Assembly: GCF_001746915.1 (NCBI RefSeq)
Contig: NZ_MJGC01000045.1
Coordinates: 32,432-96,431 of the forward strand
Direction of reading: 5' to 3'
From: Desertifilum tharense IPPAS B-1220
GTDB lineage: Bacteria; Cyanobacteriota; Cyanobacteriia; Cyanobacteriales; Desertifilaceae
Length of the DNA: 64,000 bases
Below are positions 42,346 to 51,766 of the stretch, one piece after another (positions within the stretch are counted from its first letter, which is position 1; each line of letters opens with the position of its first letter). The translations under genes were made by a program, and so were the position numbers. A model generated the notes under the pieces. It was not told the DNA's origin. It saw only the letters and a program-made list of their open reading frames with translations, and did not search any database.

Positions 42346-43623
42346 ATGAGTTCATCAGTTTCCCACCCCCAAGAACCGGCTTTACCCCTCGATAAGCCAA
42401 AAGCGAGACGGAAAGGTTTGCCCCGGTTATTGATTGTTGCTGTTTTGGGGGTTATTGGGCTTGGGGCAACGACTTGGTATTTTTTGTCTGATGATACGCC
42501 AGAAACTCAATTGCGCCTGAGCGGTCGAATTGAAGGCTACGAAACAAATATTGGCGCAAAAGTGGCAGGACGTATTGAATCTGTGGCGGTGCGCGAAGGC
42601 GATGCCGTGCATCGGGGCCAGGTGGTGGTTCAACTGGATGATGCAGAAATTCAGGCGCAACTGACGGGGGCTAAAGCTAGGGTGGAAGCTGCACAAAAAC
42701 AGGAAGAACAGGCCCGCTTGCAAATTAATTTGCTCGAAAGCCAAATTGTGGAGATGCAACTGAGTTTGACGCAGGCACAGGGCGACACGCGGGGGCGCGT
42801 TTTCCAAGCAGAGGCGGCGGTGGCAGCAGCCCAAGCCCAACTGAATGAAGCGCAGGCGGGGGTGGTGCAGGCGGAGGCAGAATATCGATTAGCGAATATC
42901 AATCGCGATCGCTATCTCGATTTAGTGGAAAATGGAGCTGTAACCCAGCAGCAGTTTGACCAAGCCCAGACTGCTTACGAAACTGCCTTAGCAAGGCTAC
43001 AAGCACGTCAGTCTTCGGTGAATGCGTTCCGCAGGTTAGTAGAATCTGCCCAAGGACAACTCGTACAAGCACAAACAACGGAACTGAATCCAGACATTCG
43101 CGCCGCCCAACTGCAAGGTTTGCAAACGCGACTCGCCCAGACTCAACTTCAACTCGCGGCCACTCAAGCCGAGGTGACTCAGACTCAGGCAGCAGCGCAG
43201 GAAATTCAAAGCCGAATTGCCGATTTAAACGTGATTAGCCCAATTGATGGGGTGGTGATTACTCGCAGCGTCGAACCTGGAACGGTAATTGCGACGGGGC
43301 GAACGTTAATCACGGCGATGAATCCGAATGAGGTTTATTTGCGGGGATTTATCCCGGAAGGCAATATAGGCAAAGTCCGGGTTGGACAAGTTGCTCATGT
43401 GTATTTGGATTCAGCCCCCCATCAGCCGTTAAGTGCTAGGGTTAGCGCTATTGATACCCAGGCGTCTTTTACCCCAGAAAATATTTATTTCCCTGAAGAC
43501 CGAGTGCGTCAAGTCTTTGGTGTCAGAATTACTATCGACCATCCCGGAGGCTATGCCAAGCCTGGAATGCCTGCGGATGCTGAAATTTTTTTGGACGAAC
43601 GTTCAGGAAGTCAACCCAGATAG
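42346..43623 (+). CDS. HlyD/YbhG-type membrane fusion protein
   Basis: The 425-residue protein has an N-terminal membrane anchor (LLIVAVLGVIGLGATTWYFL), a biotinyl-lipoyl-like half motif (GAKVAGRIESVAVREGDAVHRGQVVVQLD), a long coiled-coil hairpin (about 100-290, rich in Ala, Gln and Glu) and the second half (VISPIDGVVITRSVEPGTVIATGRTL). Last comes a beta-barrel (VYLRGFIPEGNIGKVRVGQVAHVYLD). The order with the next three genes equals the E. coli ybhG-ybhF-ybhS-ybhR exporter. I start at ATG 42346 (GAGG ten bases upstream) rather than the longer frame from 42262. Confidence 0.92.
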   Translation: MSSSVSHPQEPALPLDKPKARRKGLPRLLIVAVLGVIGLGATTWYFLSDDTPETQLRLSGRIEGYETNIGAKVAGRIESVAVREGDAVHRGQVVVQLDDAEIQAQLTGAKARVEAAQKQEEQARLQINLLESQIVEMQLSLTQAQGDTRGRVFQAEAAVAAAQAQLNEAQAGVVQAEAEYRLANINRDRYLDLVENGAVTQQQFDQAQTAYETALARLQARQSSVNAFRRLVESAQGQLVQAQTTELNPDIRAAQLQGLQTRLAQTQLQLAATQAEVTQTQAAAQEIQSRIADLNVISPIDGVVITRSVEPGTVIATGRTLITAMNPNEVYLRGFIPEGNIGKVRVGQVAHVYLDSAPHQPLSARVSAIDTQASFTPENIYFPEDRVRQVFGVRITIDHPGGYAKPGMPADAEIFLDERSGSQPR

Positions 43624-43635
43624 TTCTAGAGGTAA

Positions 43636-45549
43636 ATGGCTAATCCAGTCATTCGCGTTCAACAGTTACTCAAACGCTACGGGAAATTTGTAGCGGTGAA
43701 GGGGATTGATTTTGAGGTTTGGCCGGGAGAAATTTTTGGCTTAATTGGGCCGGATGGGGCGGGGAAAACTACAACCTTCCATATCCTGGGCGGGGTGATG
43801 GAAGCGACTGGGGGAAACGTGCAGGTATTAGGCAAACAACCCCGCGATGCCCGGTTAGCGATTGGCTATTTAACCCAGCAGTTTTCGTTGTACCTGGATT
43901 TGAGTATTGATGAAAATTTGCGTTACAGCGCGGGGTTGCGACAGGTGCCGTCGGATGTGTTGCAGCAACGACGGGCAAAATATCTGGGTTTAATGAGTTT
44001 AGAACAATTTGGCGATCGCTTGGCGGGGGATCTCTCCGGCGGGATGAAACAAAAACTTGCCCTGTGCTGCGCCCTGATTTCGCAACCCGATATTCTGTTG
44101 TTAGACGAACCCACGACGGGGGTAGACCCGGTTTCGCGGCGAGAGTTTTGGGATATTCTGGCAGCAGTGGCGGCGGAAGGGGTAACGGTGGTGGTGGCTA
44201 CGCCCTATTTGGATGAGGCCGAACGCTGTCACCGGATTGCGTTAATGTATGAGGGCAAAATTGAACAAGTGGGTAGTTTAACCGCGTTGCGTCAAGAGTT
44301 GGGGTTGCAGCGCTTGGAGGTTCGCACGCCGGATATTGCTGCCGCAGAACAGGCGCTACAAGGGGGAAGGGAGGATAGGGCGATTGCTGATATTCAAACC
44401 TTTGGCGACCGATTGGATATTTTGGTCTCCGATGTAGAGGTCGGGAAAGTCGCCGTCCAACGTCTGCTCCATCGCCATTGTTTGACATTAGAAAGCTTGG
44501 AAACTGCTCCAACCACTTTGGAAAACGTTTTTGTAGCCCGATTGCGACAAGCCGGAGAAGACCCCCCTTTTTTGCCGTTTCCCCGCATCCAGACAACTGC
44601 CCGTCCGGTTAAGGGGGCGGTGGCAATTGGGGCCCGTGATTTGCGAAAGGTGTTTGGCAGTTTTCCAGCCGTGAAAGCGGTTAGTTTGGAGATTCGCTAC
44701 GGGGAGATTTACGGGTTGTTGGGGGCAAATGGGGCGGGTAAGACCACAACGATTAAAATGCTGTGCGGCTTGCTAAAGGCGAGTTCGGGTACGATGGTGC
44801 TAGCGGGAAATACCCACAATCTTCGCAGTGGGGCGCTGCGCCAGCGTATTGGGTACATGAGCCAAAAGTTTACGCTGTACGATGATTTAACGATTTTGCA
44901 AAATTTGGAGTTCTATTGCGGGGTCTATGGTATTCCCCGTTCTCTGCGCCGTCGCAAAATTGATTGGGTGTTGGAAATTTGCGGGTTAGAAGGTCGAGAA
45001 CAGATGCTAACCGGACAGCTTCCGGGCGGATGGAAGCAGCGGGTGGCGTTTGGCGCGTCGGTGATGCACGAACCGGAAATTTTGTTTCTCGATGAACCGA
45101 CTTCTGGGGTAGACCCTTTGGCGCGGCGTCAGTTTTGGCGCTTGATTAATGATTTTGCCCGCCAGGGAACGGCGATTTTGGTGACAACCCATTATTTGGA
45201 GGAGGCGGAACAGTGCAACCGCATGGGGTTGATGGTGGCAGGAGAGATGGTGATGCAGGGGTCTCCTAGCGAAATTAAGGCGGCGCAACCAGGTCAACTG
45301 CTAGAGGTGGTTGTGGATAAAACCCAGGAAGGTTCTAGTTTACTGAAGTCTAAGTTAGCGGGGTGGCGGGTGTCAATTTTTGGCGATCGCCTTCACTTGG
45401 TTTTAGATAACCCAGATGCGGAGATTCCTGCGATTTGCCAAGAGTTGCAAGCGTCTGGAATTGAGGTGAAATCGTTGCGCCCCATTCCATTTTCTTTGGA
45501 AGATGCGTTTATTGGGACTGTGCAACGCGCCCAAGAACGGGAGGGTTAA
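43636..45549 (+). CDS. Double-NBD ABC transporter ATPase, YbhF-like
   Basis: The 637-residue protein contains two ABC ATPase domains. NBD1: Walker A GPDGAGKT (38-45), signature LSGGM (133-137), Walker B LLLDEP (154-159). NBD2: Walker A GANGAGKT (363-370), signature LPGGW (462-466), Walker B LFLDEP (483-488). The switch histidine is Pro in NBD1 (VVATPYLDEAE) but His in NBD2 (VTTHYLEEAE). The NBD2 signature Ser is Pro. Each domain thus lacks something different. In a head-to-tail sandwich one composite site pairs NBD1 Walker A with the NBD2 signature, and the other the reverse. Twelve bases follow the fusion protein gene, and the stop codon touches the next ATG. Confidence 0.93.
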   Translation: MANPVIRVQQLLKRYGKFVAVKGIDFEVWPGEIFGLIGPDGAGKTTTFHILGGVMEATGGNVQVLGKQPRDARLAIGYLTQQFSLYLDLSIDENLRYSAGLRQVPSDVLQQRRAKYLGLMSLEQFGDRLAGDLSGGMKQKLALCCALISQPDILLLDEPTTGVDPVSRREFWDILAAVAAEGVTVVVATPYLDEAERCHRIALMYEGKIEQVGSLTALRQELGLQRLEVRTPDIAAAEQALQGGREDRAIADIQTFGDRLDILVSDVEVGKVAVQRLLHRHCLTLESLETAPTTLENVFVARLRQAGEDPPFLPFPRIQTTARPVKGAVAIGARDLRKVFGSFPAVKAVSLEIRYGEIYGLLGANGAGKTTTIKMLCGLLKASSGTMVLAGNTHNLRSGALRQRIGYMSQKFTLYDDLTILQNLEFYCGVYGIPRSLRRRKIDWVLEICGLEGREQMLTGQLPGGWKQRVAFGASVMHEPEILFLDEPTSGVDPLARRQFWRLINDFARQGTAILVTTHYLEEAEQCNRMGLMVAGEMVMQGSPSEIKAAQPGQLLEVVVDKTQEGSSLLKSKLAGWRVSIFGDRLHLVLDNPDAEIPAICQELQASGIEVKSLRPIPFSLEDAFIGTVQRAQEREG

Positions 45550-46659
45550 ATGAGTCAGCGGATTTTGTCTCAATGTCGAAAAGAGTTAGCCCAATTTCAG
45601 CGCGATCGCTTAACTTTGGCGCTTGCTTTTATTCTACCTCTAATGACGCTTTTGATCTTTGGATTTGCCATTCGTCTAGAAGTGCAAAATATTGCCCTAG
45701 CGGTGCGCGATTATGATAACTCGCCTTTGAGTCGCGCTTATATTGAACGGCTATTTGCAACGCGCCAGTTTCAACCCGTTCGGATGGTGGAGTTGTCGAG
45801 CATTCATCCCGAAGCAATCATTGATGCGGGAAAGGCAAAGGCTGTAGTCTTAATTCCTCCCGATTTTAGTCGGCAAATTCAATCGAATTTTCCCGTTGAT
45901 GTCCAGGTTTTAGTGGATGGAACGGATGTTAATAATGCTCGAATTATTAAGAATAGTTTGCAAGCCACCACGCAGTTTTTTTTAAGACAAACTCGCTTTC
46001 AAACTCCGGCGAACTTAATTGTTGCTCGCATTCGCTTATGGTTTAATCCCGGTCGTCAGGAGTCTTTATCTATTATCCCTGGTTTGTATGCGGTGATTCT
46101 CTGGATTTATCCCTCTTTACTAATGGCGATCGCAATGGTAAGAGAGAAGGAAAAAGGCACTCTATTACAGGTTTATGCTTCTAGTTTAACGGCTACCGAG
46201 CTTTTGCTAGGCAAAGGATTGGCTTATCTGCTGGTGGGTATCAGCGAAGCCATCATCGTGATGACATTAGGGGCAATGATTTGGCATCTCAGGTTTGCAA
46301 CTTTTCCTATCCCTTTGCTTGTCGGAACGCTTTTATTCATTGCAGATGCGGTCTTTTTTGGGTTATTGATTGGCGTGCGAACGAGCAATCAAAATTCAGC
46401 CGTGCAAGCCGTTGCCCTCATTGGTTTTTTAACGGCTTTGTTACTCTCAGGCTTTATTTATCCTTTAAATAATATTCCCTTTCCCCTCTCTTTAATATCG
46501 ACAATTGTTCCCGCCCGCTATTACATTGAAATTACGCGAGATGCTTTTGTTCGCGGCACGGGAATTCCTGGCGTTTGGTTTGCGCTAGTGATGCTTGTTG
46601 TCTTAGGCTTTCTCTTGTTTAGCGCAGCGCGAAAAGGCTTGTCAAAAATGCAATTATAA
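45550..46659 (+). CDS. ABC-2 type permease (YbhS-like)
   Basis: This is a 369-residue ABC-2 permease. A cytoplasmic N-terminus and first helix (RLTLALAFILPLMTLLIFGFAI) are followed by a large extracytoplasmic domain (about 45-170). Five helices then follow, with the conserved MVREKEKGTLLQVYASSLTATELLLGK segment. It starts on the base after the ATPase stop codon, which implies translational coupling. It should form a heterodimer with the next permease. Confidence 0.93.
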   Translation: MSQRILSQCRKELAQFQRDRLTLALAFILPLMTLLIFGFAIRLEVQNIALAVRDYDNSPLSRAYIERLFATRQFQPVRMVELSSIHPEAIIDAGKAKAVVLIPPDFSRQIQSNFPVDVQVLVDGTDVNNARIIKNSLQATTQFFLRQTRFQTPANLIVARIRLWFNPGRQESLSIIPGLYAVILWIYPSLLMAIAMVREKEKGTLLQVYASSLTATELLLGKGLAYLLVGISEAIIVMTLGAMIWHLRFATFPIPLLVGTLLFIADAVFFGLLIGVRTSNQNSAVQAVALIGFLTALLLSGFIYPLNNIPFPLSLISTIVPARYYIEITRDAFVRGTGIPGVWFALVMLVVLGFLLFSAARKGLSKMQL

Positions 46660-46742
46660 ACCTAAATTTTACTCTCTGAAATTTCAATAAATACCTTTAG
46701 GAAACGGGTTCAAAAGATTACGAGTAGAGAAACGATTGGGGG

Positions 46743-47873
46743 ATGAATATGAACTTACTTCAGCGCTTAACCAATAGCCGATTTTGGGCATTGACCCTCA
46801 AAGAATTTGCTCAAATCTTGCGAAATAGACAGACTTTGGTTTTGCTAATTATTCCACCCACCGTGCAACTCCTTGTTTACGGATTTGCCCTTAACCCAGA
46901 CGTGCATTCTATTAGAATGGGAATTGTGGATTATGCTCAAACCTACGAAAGTCGAGAACTGGTTTCAGCCTTAACCGCCAATCAAGTCTTTATCGCTGAA
47001 AAAACCTTGTTGAGCGATCGCGAACTCAGCCAACAGGTGCGACTCGGACGTTTAACCGTGGGTTTAGTCATTCCCTCAGAATTTAAGCGTCAATGGATAG
47101 ACAACCCACCCGCCGAAGTCCAAGTTTTCATTGATGCTGTAGATGCCAATACCGCAGGCATTGCCCAAGGGTACATCAACCAAATTCTCACTCAGTATAA
47201 TCGGCGGTTAGCGGGAGATTCAACCCCCCCTTTAATTCATCTCCAAACCCGGTTTCTCTATAATCCTGGATTGCAGAGTAGTTGGTTTTTCGTTCCTGGC
47301 GTGTTGGGGTTGGTGCTAACCCTGATTAGTTCCCTAGTCTCATCAGTAACCGTTGTGCGAGAAAAAGATACCGGAACCCTCGAACAACTATTAATGACGC
47401 CTGCGGAAGCTTGGGAAATTCTCTGCGCCAAGATCGTTCCTCTGTTTATTTTATTAATCGGCGATGTATTTTTGGCCTTAACGGTAGGGCGGGGGGTGTT
47501 TGGCGTTCCGTTTCGCGGAAACTTTCTCTTATTTTTAGGCTTATCTGGACTTTATTTACTGGTGGGAATTGGGATTGGGATTTTGCTGGCTACCCTTTGT
47601 CGAACCCAGCAGCAGGTGGTACTCACCTCATTTTTTATTAATTTACCCCTGATTCAACTTTCAGGCGCGATCGCCCCCATTGAAAGTATGCCAGTCTTTT
47701 TTAAGTATCTTTCATTACTAAACCCATTGCGCCATTACATTACGATTGTGCGTGGGATTCTGCTAAAAGGTGTGGGGCTAACAGTTTTGTGGCCCCATGC
47801 GATCGCCCTCCTAGGATTTGCCATTGTCTTGTTAAGCGTTAGTATCCGCCAGTTTCGCCGCCAATTAAGTTAA
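46743..47873 (+). CDS. ABC-2 type permease (YbhR-like)
   Basis: This 376-residue ABC-2 permease is similar in layout to the preceding one. First helix: TLVLLIIPPTVQLLVYGFAL. An extracytoplasmic domain and the VREKDTGTLEQLLMTPAEAWEILCAKIVP motif follow, and it ends with the sequence LLKGVGLTVLWPHAIALL. It completes the four-gene exporter 42346-47873. Its last four bases overlap the stop region of a convergent gene (47870-49630), so no terminator space exists between them. Confidence 0.93.
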   Translation: MNMNLLQRLTNSRFWALTLKEFAQILRNRQTLVLLIIPPTVQLLVYGFALNPDVHSIRMGIVDYAQTYESRELVSALTANQVFIAEKTLLSDRELSQQVRLGRLTVGLVIPSEFKRQWIDNPPAEVQVFIDAVDANTAGIAQGYINQILTQYNRRLAGDSTPPLIHLQTRFLYNPGLQSSWFFVPGVLGLVLTLISSLVSSVTVVREKDTGTLEQLLMTPAEAWEILCAKIVPLFILLIGDVFLALTVGRGVFGVPFRGNFLLFLGLSGLYLLVGIGIGILLATLCRTQQQVVLTSFFINLPLIQLSGAIAPIESMPVFFKYLSLLNPLRHYITIVRGILLKGVGLTVLWPHAIALLGFAIVLLSVSIRQFRRQLS

Positions 47874-49630
47874 GTACGCGGCACGTAGGTACTCATCAGT
47901 TGACCGTAAGGATCGTAAATTTCTAGCGGTAAACCCGCATTGCGGCTAATGGCTTCTAGAGCAAATTGTAGGGTTTGAACATGTTCGTCAATTCCGGCTA
48001 GGGTATTGTAATCGCCAAGCCCGCCAGCGGAAATAAAAGTTTCTCGTACAGTTCGCACGTAATCTGGCGTGAGTTTAACCAGAATGCGCGAATCAGTCAC
48101 ATCATAGGTGCAAATGGTGGGAGAGGAGGTGCAGGAACGCGCCAAATCTACTCGCGTTTGCTGTAAAGCTGTAGTCAGGCGGAGTCGATCTTGGGCTTTT
48201 GTCAAGGCTTGGCGATATTCGCCCGCTAGCGGTTTAACCTGGGGGGCGTAGAAGGTGCGATCGGGAATTTGTTGAATGTAAGCAACTGCATTTTGCCAAC
48301 TGACGACAGCGAGGGAAAACTGCTGTTCTGTTTCGTAGTCTTGGGCTTGGGCGGCGTAATTGAGGGCTTGATGGTAGAGTTGCGTGGCAAACTGTTCTTG
48401 GCTTTGGCGATCGCGCGCGGCGGCTAACCCCACAGAATAACTATTGATCAAAGCGGTTGCTTCTGCATGAACCATTGTGCCGCTGGGAATTTGGCGAAGG
48501 ACATTGAGTGCCGTTAGCCAGGTATTTTCCACCAATTGCCAATCTTGCGAAGAGTCTGCAATGCCTTGACGCGCTTCTGCGATCCTGGCTGCACTTTTTG
48601 CCGAGTCGAGGTGACGTTGGGCTTGGCGTTCAATTTCAATGCGTTGGTTAATGGTTCCTAAGTTGCGCTGATACTCGCGCCACTTGATTTGAGCAAAATC
48701 ATAACCGACTGCGCCTTCGGGAAGGGCTTCCATACCGGCGATCGCACTTTGCCACAAACCTTGAACTTCCTGCCAGGTGGCGACGGGGTGGGGAGGATTT
48801 TGGCTTTTGACTGCCGCTGACATCGCCTTACCCATTGCCGCTAGCAATAACTCTAACTCTTGCAGGGGTTCGCGATTCGCCTGTGCTAATTGTCGCGCAT
48901 TTGAGCGATGGGAAGACCAAAGGGGAACTGATTTGAGTTTGCGCGTTGCTAGGGTGAGTTGTTTATGGGCGGTTTGAATTTCCAACGGATGGGTGGCATC
49001 TTCGGCTAGGGCGATCGCTTCTGTTGTCCAAGCCTGGGATTGTTCTAGCACCAAGCAGCGACCGACCACGCAGGGGCGAGACAGCAGGTAAAACGCCCCC
49101 GCAAACGAGGCAATACTGACCCCTGCACCCGCCAAAATCAGCGATACGGGATATTTTTCAAAAACTTGCTGAATGCGCTTGTGAGGCGATGGGGGAGCCT
49201 CTGGAGTCTCGACAACTGGAGGGGCATCCTGAACTTCAACTTCAGGTTCAACGGGTTGGACAAATGCCTGAGAAATTGAAATATCCGCATCCAATAACCC
49301 AGAATCTAAATCCGGTTCAAACTCAACCGGAGGCGTCAGCATAAACTTGCGATAGGCGTAAGGTTTTCGCTGTTCGACAACGCGCAAAAATAGCCGTACT
49401 TGGCCGTAAAAATCCGGCCGTTCTCGTTCAACCCCTTGCTGTAGCACCCTGAAAACCTCTTGGGGGTTGGGTTGTTGAGAGGCACGGTGTTGGGCGAGTA
49501 CCATTAACAGATTCGGCTTAAGAGCGCATTGCACCTGAAAGCGAATCTCATCTGAGAGTTCAGCGTGCAAGCGTTCCTGTAATGTTTTTCCCAAAATCCG
49601 TAAGTCATCCTGACACGCTACAGTCTTCAT
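47870..49630 (-). CDS. Conserved single-pass membrane protein, helical repeat-rich, unknown function
   Basis: The 586-residue protein has three parts. A cytosolic N-terminal region (about 1-150) ends in acidic, Pro-rich sequence. One membrane helix lies at about 163-187 (LILAGAGVSIASFAGAFYLL). The long alpha-helical remainder holds TPR- or coiled-coil-like segments (such as YHQALNYAAQAQDYETEQQFSLAVVSW), and the end is a compact domain (TDSRILVKLTPDYVRTVRETF). Cysteines near CVVGRCLVL and CTSSPTICTYD may pair outside the membrane. I know similar cyanobacterial proteins only as hypothetical. It converges on the ABC exporter with a 4-base overlap. Confidence 0.75.
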   Translation of the reverse strand: MKTVACQDDLRILGKTLQERLHAELSDEIRFQVQCALKPNLLMVLAQHRASQQPNPQEVFRVLQQGVERERPDFYGQVRLFLRVVEQRKPYAYRKFMLTPPVEFEPDLDSGLLDADISISQAFVQPVEPEVEVQDAPPVVETPEAPPSPHKRIQQVFEKYPVSLILAGAGVSIASFAGAFYLLSRPCVVGRCLVLEQSQAWTTEAIALAEDATHPLEIQTAHKQLTLATRKLKSVPLWSSHRSNARQLAQANREPLQELELLLAAMGKAMSAAVKSQNPPHPVATWQEVQGLWQSAIAGMEALPEGAVGYDFAQIKWREYQRNLGTINQRIEIERQAQRHLDSAKSAARIAEARQGIADSSQDWQLVENTWLTALNVLRQIPSGTMVHAEATALINSYSVGLAAARDRQSQEQFATQLYHQALNYAAQAQDYETEQQFSLAVVSWQNAVAYIQQIPDRTFYAPQVKPLAGEYRQALTKAQDRLRLTTALQQTRVDLARSCTSSPTICTYDVTDSRILVKLTPDYVRTVRETFISAGGLGDYNTLAGIDEHVQTLQFALEAISRNAGLPLEIYDPYGQLMSTYVPRT

Positions 49631-49790
49631 GGCAAGAGCTAACCTAAGTCAGAGGCGATGTTGCTATTGTTCAGCTAACACAGACCATTTGTCCACTATC
49701 TCCTGGTACAGCATCCTGGGAATTTGTCCGCCTGCCAGGGACAGACAGTGGCACAATGAAATCTGACTCAGGTTTTTGCAGAAATTGACT

Positions 49791-50540
49791 ATGACGATGT
49801 TTGCTCAACTCCAAAGTGCCTTTGCTCAAGGTACGGCGCTGAAAGTAATTAGCGGTTTGACGAATTTTGATGCGGCGAAAGTGGCTTCGGTGGTGAAAGC
49901 TGCCGATCGCGGGGGTGCTACTTTTGTGGATATTGCAGCCGATCCGGGTTTGGTACGGATGTGCCGCGAATTGGCGAATTTGCCCATCTGCGTGTCTGCG
50001 GTGGAACCTGAACAGTTTGTGGCGGCGGTACAAGCGGGCGCAGATTTGATTGAAATTGGGAATTACGATACATTCTACGCGCAAGGGCGGCGGTTTGAGG
50101 CAGCCGAGGTGCTGCAACTGACGCAACAGACGCGATCGCTCTTACCCCAGATTACTCTGTCTGTAACGGTGCCTCACATCCTGCCTTTAGACCAGCAGGT
50201 TCAGTTAGCCGAACAACTGGTTAAACTGGGTGCGGATATTATCCAAACTGAAGGCGGTACCAGCAGCAACCCCAACCACGCGGGAACATTGGGAATTATT
50301 GAAAAGGCAGCCCCCACTTTAGCGGCTGCTTACGAGATTTCCCGCGCTGTCTCGGTTCCGGTTCTCTGTGCTTCTGGTATTTCTAGCGTAACGGCACCGA
50401 TGGCGATCGCGTCGGGCGCTGCTGGTGTGGGTGTCGGTTCTGCCATTAACCGCCTAAACGATGAAGTGGCAATGGTTGCAGCCGTTCGCAGTATTGTGGA
50501 GTCTTTGGCAACGGTTCAACGCCCTGTTACCCGCAGATAA
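49791..50540 (+). CDS. ycf23: Ycf23 (DUF561) TIM-barrel protein
   Basis: The 249-residue product matches Ycf23, encoded in cyanobacteria and red-algal plastids. Recognisable segments are KVISGLTNFDAAKVASVVKA, GGATFVDIAADPGLV, PICVSAVEPEQFV, GADLIEIGNYDTFYAQG, LSVTVPHILPLDQQV, GADIIQTEGGTSSNP and VLCASGISSVTAPMAIASGAAG. The layout is that of a phosphate-binding TIM barrel. The biochemical function is unknown. I start at ATG 49791; a TTG at 49776 opens the frame but has no support. A good terminator follows. Confidence 0.95.
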   Translation: MTMFAQLQSAFAQGTALKVISGLTNFDAAKVASVVKAADRGGATFVDIAADPGLVRMCRELANLPICVSAVEPEQFVAAVQAGADLIEIGNYDTFYAQGRRFEAAEVLQLTQQTRSLLPQITLSVTVPHILPLDQQVQLAEQLVKLGADIIQTEGGTSSNPNHAGTLGIIEKAAPTLAAAYEISRAVSVPVLCASGISSVTAPMAIASGAAGVGVGSAINRLNDEVAMVAAVRSIVESLATVQRPVTRR

Positions 50541-50571
50541 GACGGGGTGAGTTCCCATTTTTCATGCTTGT

Positions 50572-50593
50572 GCCCGCCGATGCGGGCTTTTTT
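50572..50593 (+). terminator. Rho-independent terminator of ycf23
   Basis: GCCCGC and GCGGGC form a perfect 6-bp GC stem around CGAT, followed by six T. It sits 31 bases after the ycf23 stop codon. Confidence 0.9.
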
Positions 50594-50623
50594 GTGAGTC
50601 TCTAAATTAGCTTGGCTTGGGTA

Positions 50624-50652
50624 TTGACCTAAAAATCAACTCTTGTTACACT
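50624..50652 (+). promoter_or_regulatory. Predicted promoter of the coiled-coil/exporter gene set
   Basis: TTGACC (50624-50629), a 17-base spacer and TACACT (50647-50652) give a reasonable sigma-70-type promoter, about 85 bases before the first coiled-coil gene and directly after the ycf23 terminator. Confidence 0.45.
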
Positions 50653-50737
50653 AGAGAAAGTTGAAGCAAAAATCAATACACGCTTTTGCGGATACGCTGG
50701 CGCATTTTTCTTCCCTTCAATCTGTCAGGAGAACAAG

Positions 50738-51718
50738 ATGAATTTAGCGGTTAAAGATAGCAAGGCTAAAATTCTGCAAAGCTTTGAGAGAATTCTAGAA
50801 GAACGAAGAAAGATTGACTCTAAAATTGCGACCAAAGAACAGGAAGCCGAAAAGGAGAAAAACCAGGAAATTCTAGACAAGGCTGCTAATTATACGGTTG
50901 ATGTCATTGTCAAAGGCTTGGCAGATTTACAGCTTGATTTTGGCTCAATTGTTAACGAATTAACTGAGAAAATCTCTACAGAAACCTTAAAGTTAGAAGA
51001 ACTCAAACGCGCCAAAGAAATTGAAACTCAACGCCTTCAACAGCTTCAGAAGGTGAGAGTAGTAGCCGATGCTTTGTATATTTTAACGCAGGAACATCAA
51101 GAGAAGTTAAACGCCCTGCGACAGAATGCCGCTACTCAACAGGAAAACCTGGAAAAAGAACGGGTGGAAATGCGGAAAGTTTGGCTAAAAGAGCAAGAAG
51201 AGTTTATTCTCAGTCAGCAGGAATATGCCGAACGAACTCAGCGCGATCGCCAGCGCTTAGAAGAGGAATATAATTACGAAATTGAACGCTTGCGAAAAGT
51301 TGAAGCCGATGATTACACCGAACGCAAGCGCATCCTCGAACGCACCTTACAATTAACTACTCAAGAAAAAGAAAAGCAATGGCAAGAACGCGAAAAGTTC
51401 TTAAGCGATAATGCTGCCTTGTTTGCAGAAAATCGTCAAAAAGTGGAAGGATTTGAAGAAGCTTCCAAAAAAGCTTATATTCAAGCCAAAGAAGAAGCCA
51501 TTCAAGATGTTAATCGGGAAGCAAAAGTTCAAGCCGAATTGCGAGAAAAAGAATGGCAAGGTACCAAACAAGGGTACGAACTCAAAATTCAATCCTTGGA
51601 ACAGACAATTCAACGTCAAACTGAGCAAATTGGCGATTTGTCCACTCAACTTCAAGCTGCAATGAAGCAATCGCAAGAGTTGGCAATGCGCGCTTTTTCT
51701 AGTAATTCAGTTAAATAA
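50738..51718 (+). CDS. Coiled-coil protein A of a paralogous pair
   Basis: The 326-residue protein is almost wholly charged coiled coil (Glu, Gln, Lys and Arg dominate), with no membrane helix. The N-terminus NLAVKDSKAKILQSFERILEERRK resembles the partner's KLTERNTKAEILEAYNTLLKEKK. A central predicted coil runs from about residue 30 to 215, and a C-terminal part (EKWQGTKQGYELK-like, then IQSLEQTIQRQTEQIGDLSTQLQ) is shared with the partner. AGGAG lies six bases before the ATG. Long coiled-coil proteins in cyanobacteria can assemble into filaments; no specific family can be named here. Confidence 0.85.
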   Translation: MNLAVKDSKAKILQSFERILEERRKIDSKIATKEQEAEKEKNQEILDKAANYTVDVIVKGLADLQLDFGSIVNELTEKISTETLKLEELKRAKEIETQRLQQLQKVRVVADALYILTQEHQEKLNALRQNAATQQENLEKERVEMRKVWLKEQEEFILSQQEYAERTQRDRQRLEEEYNYEIERLRKVEADDYTERKRILERTLQLTTQEKEKQWQEREKFLSDNAALFAENRQKVEGFEEASKKAYIQAKEEAIQDVNREAKVQAELREKEWQGTKQGYELKIQSLEQTIQRQTEQIGDLSTQLQAAMKQSQELAMRAFSSNSVK

Positions 51719-51766
51719 TAGACCTAGCAGCAATCGTTCAATTCATCCACTTTTGAGGTTAACTAA

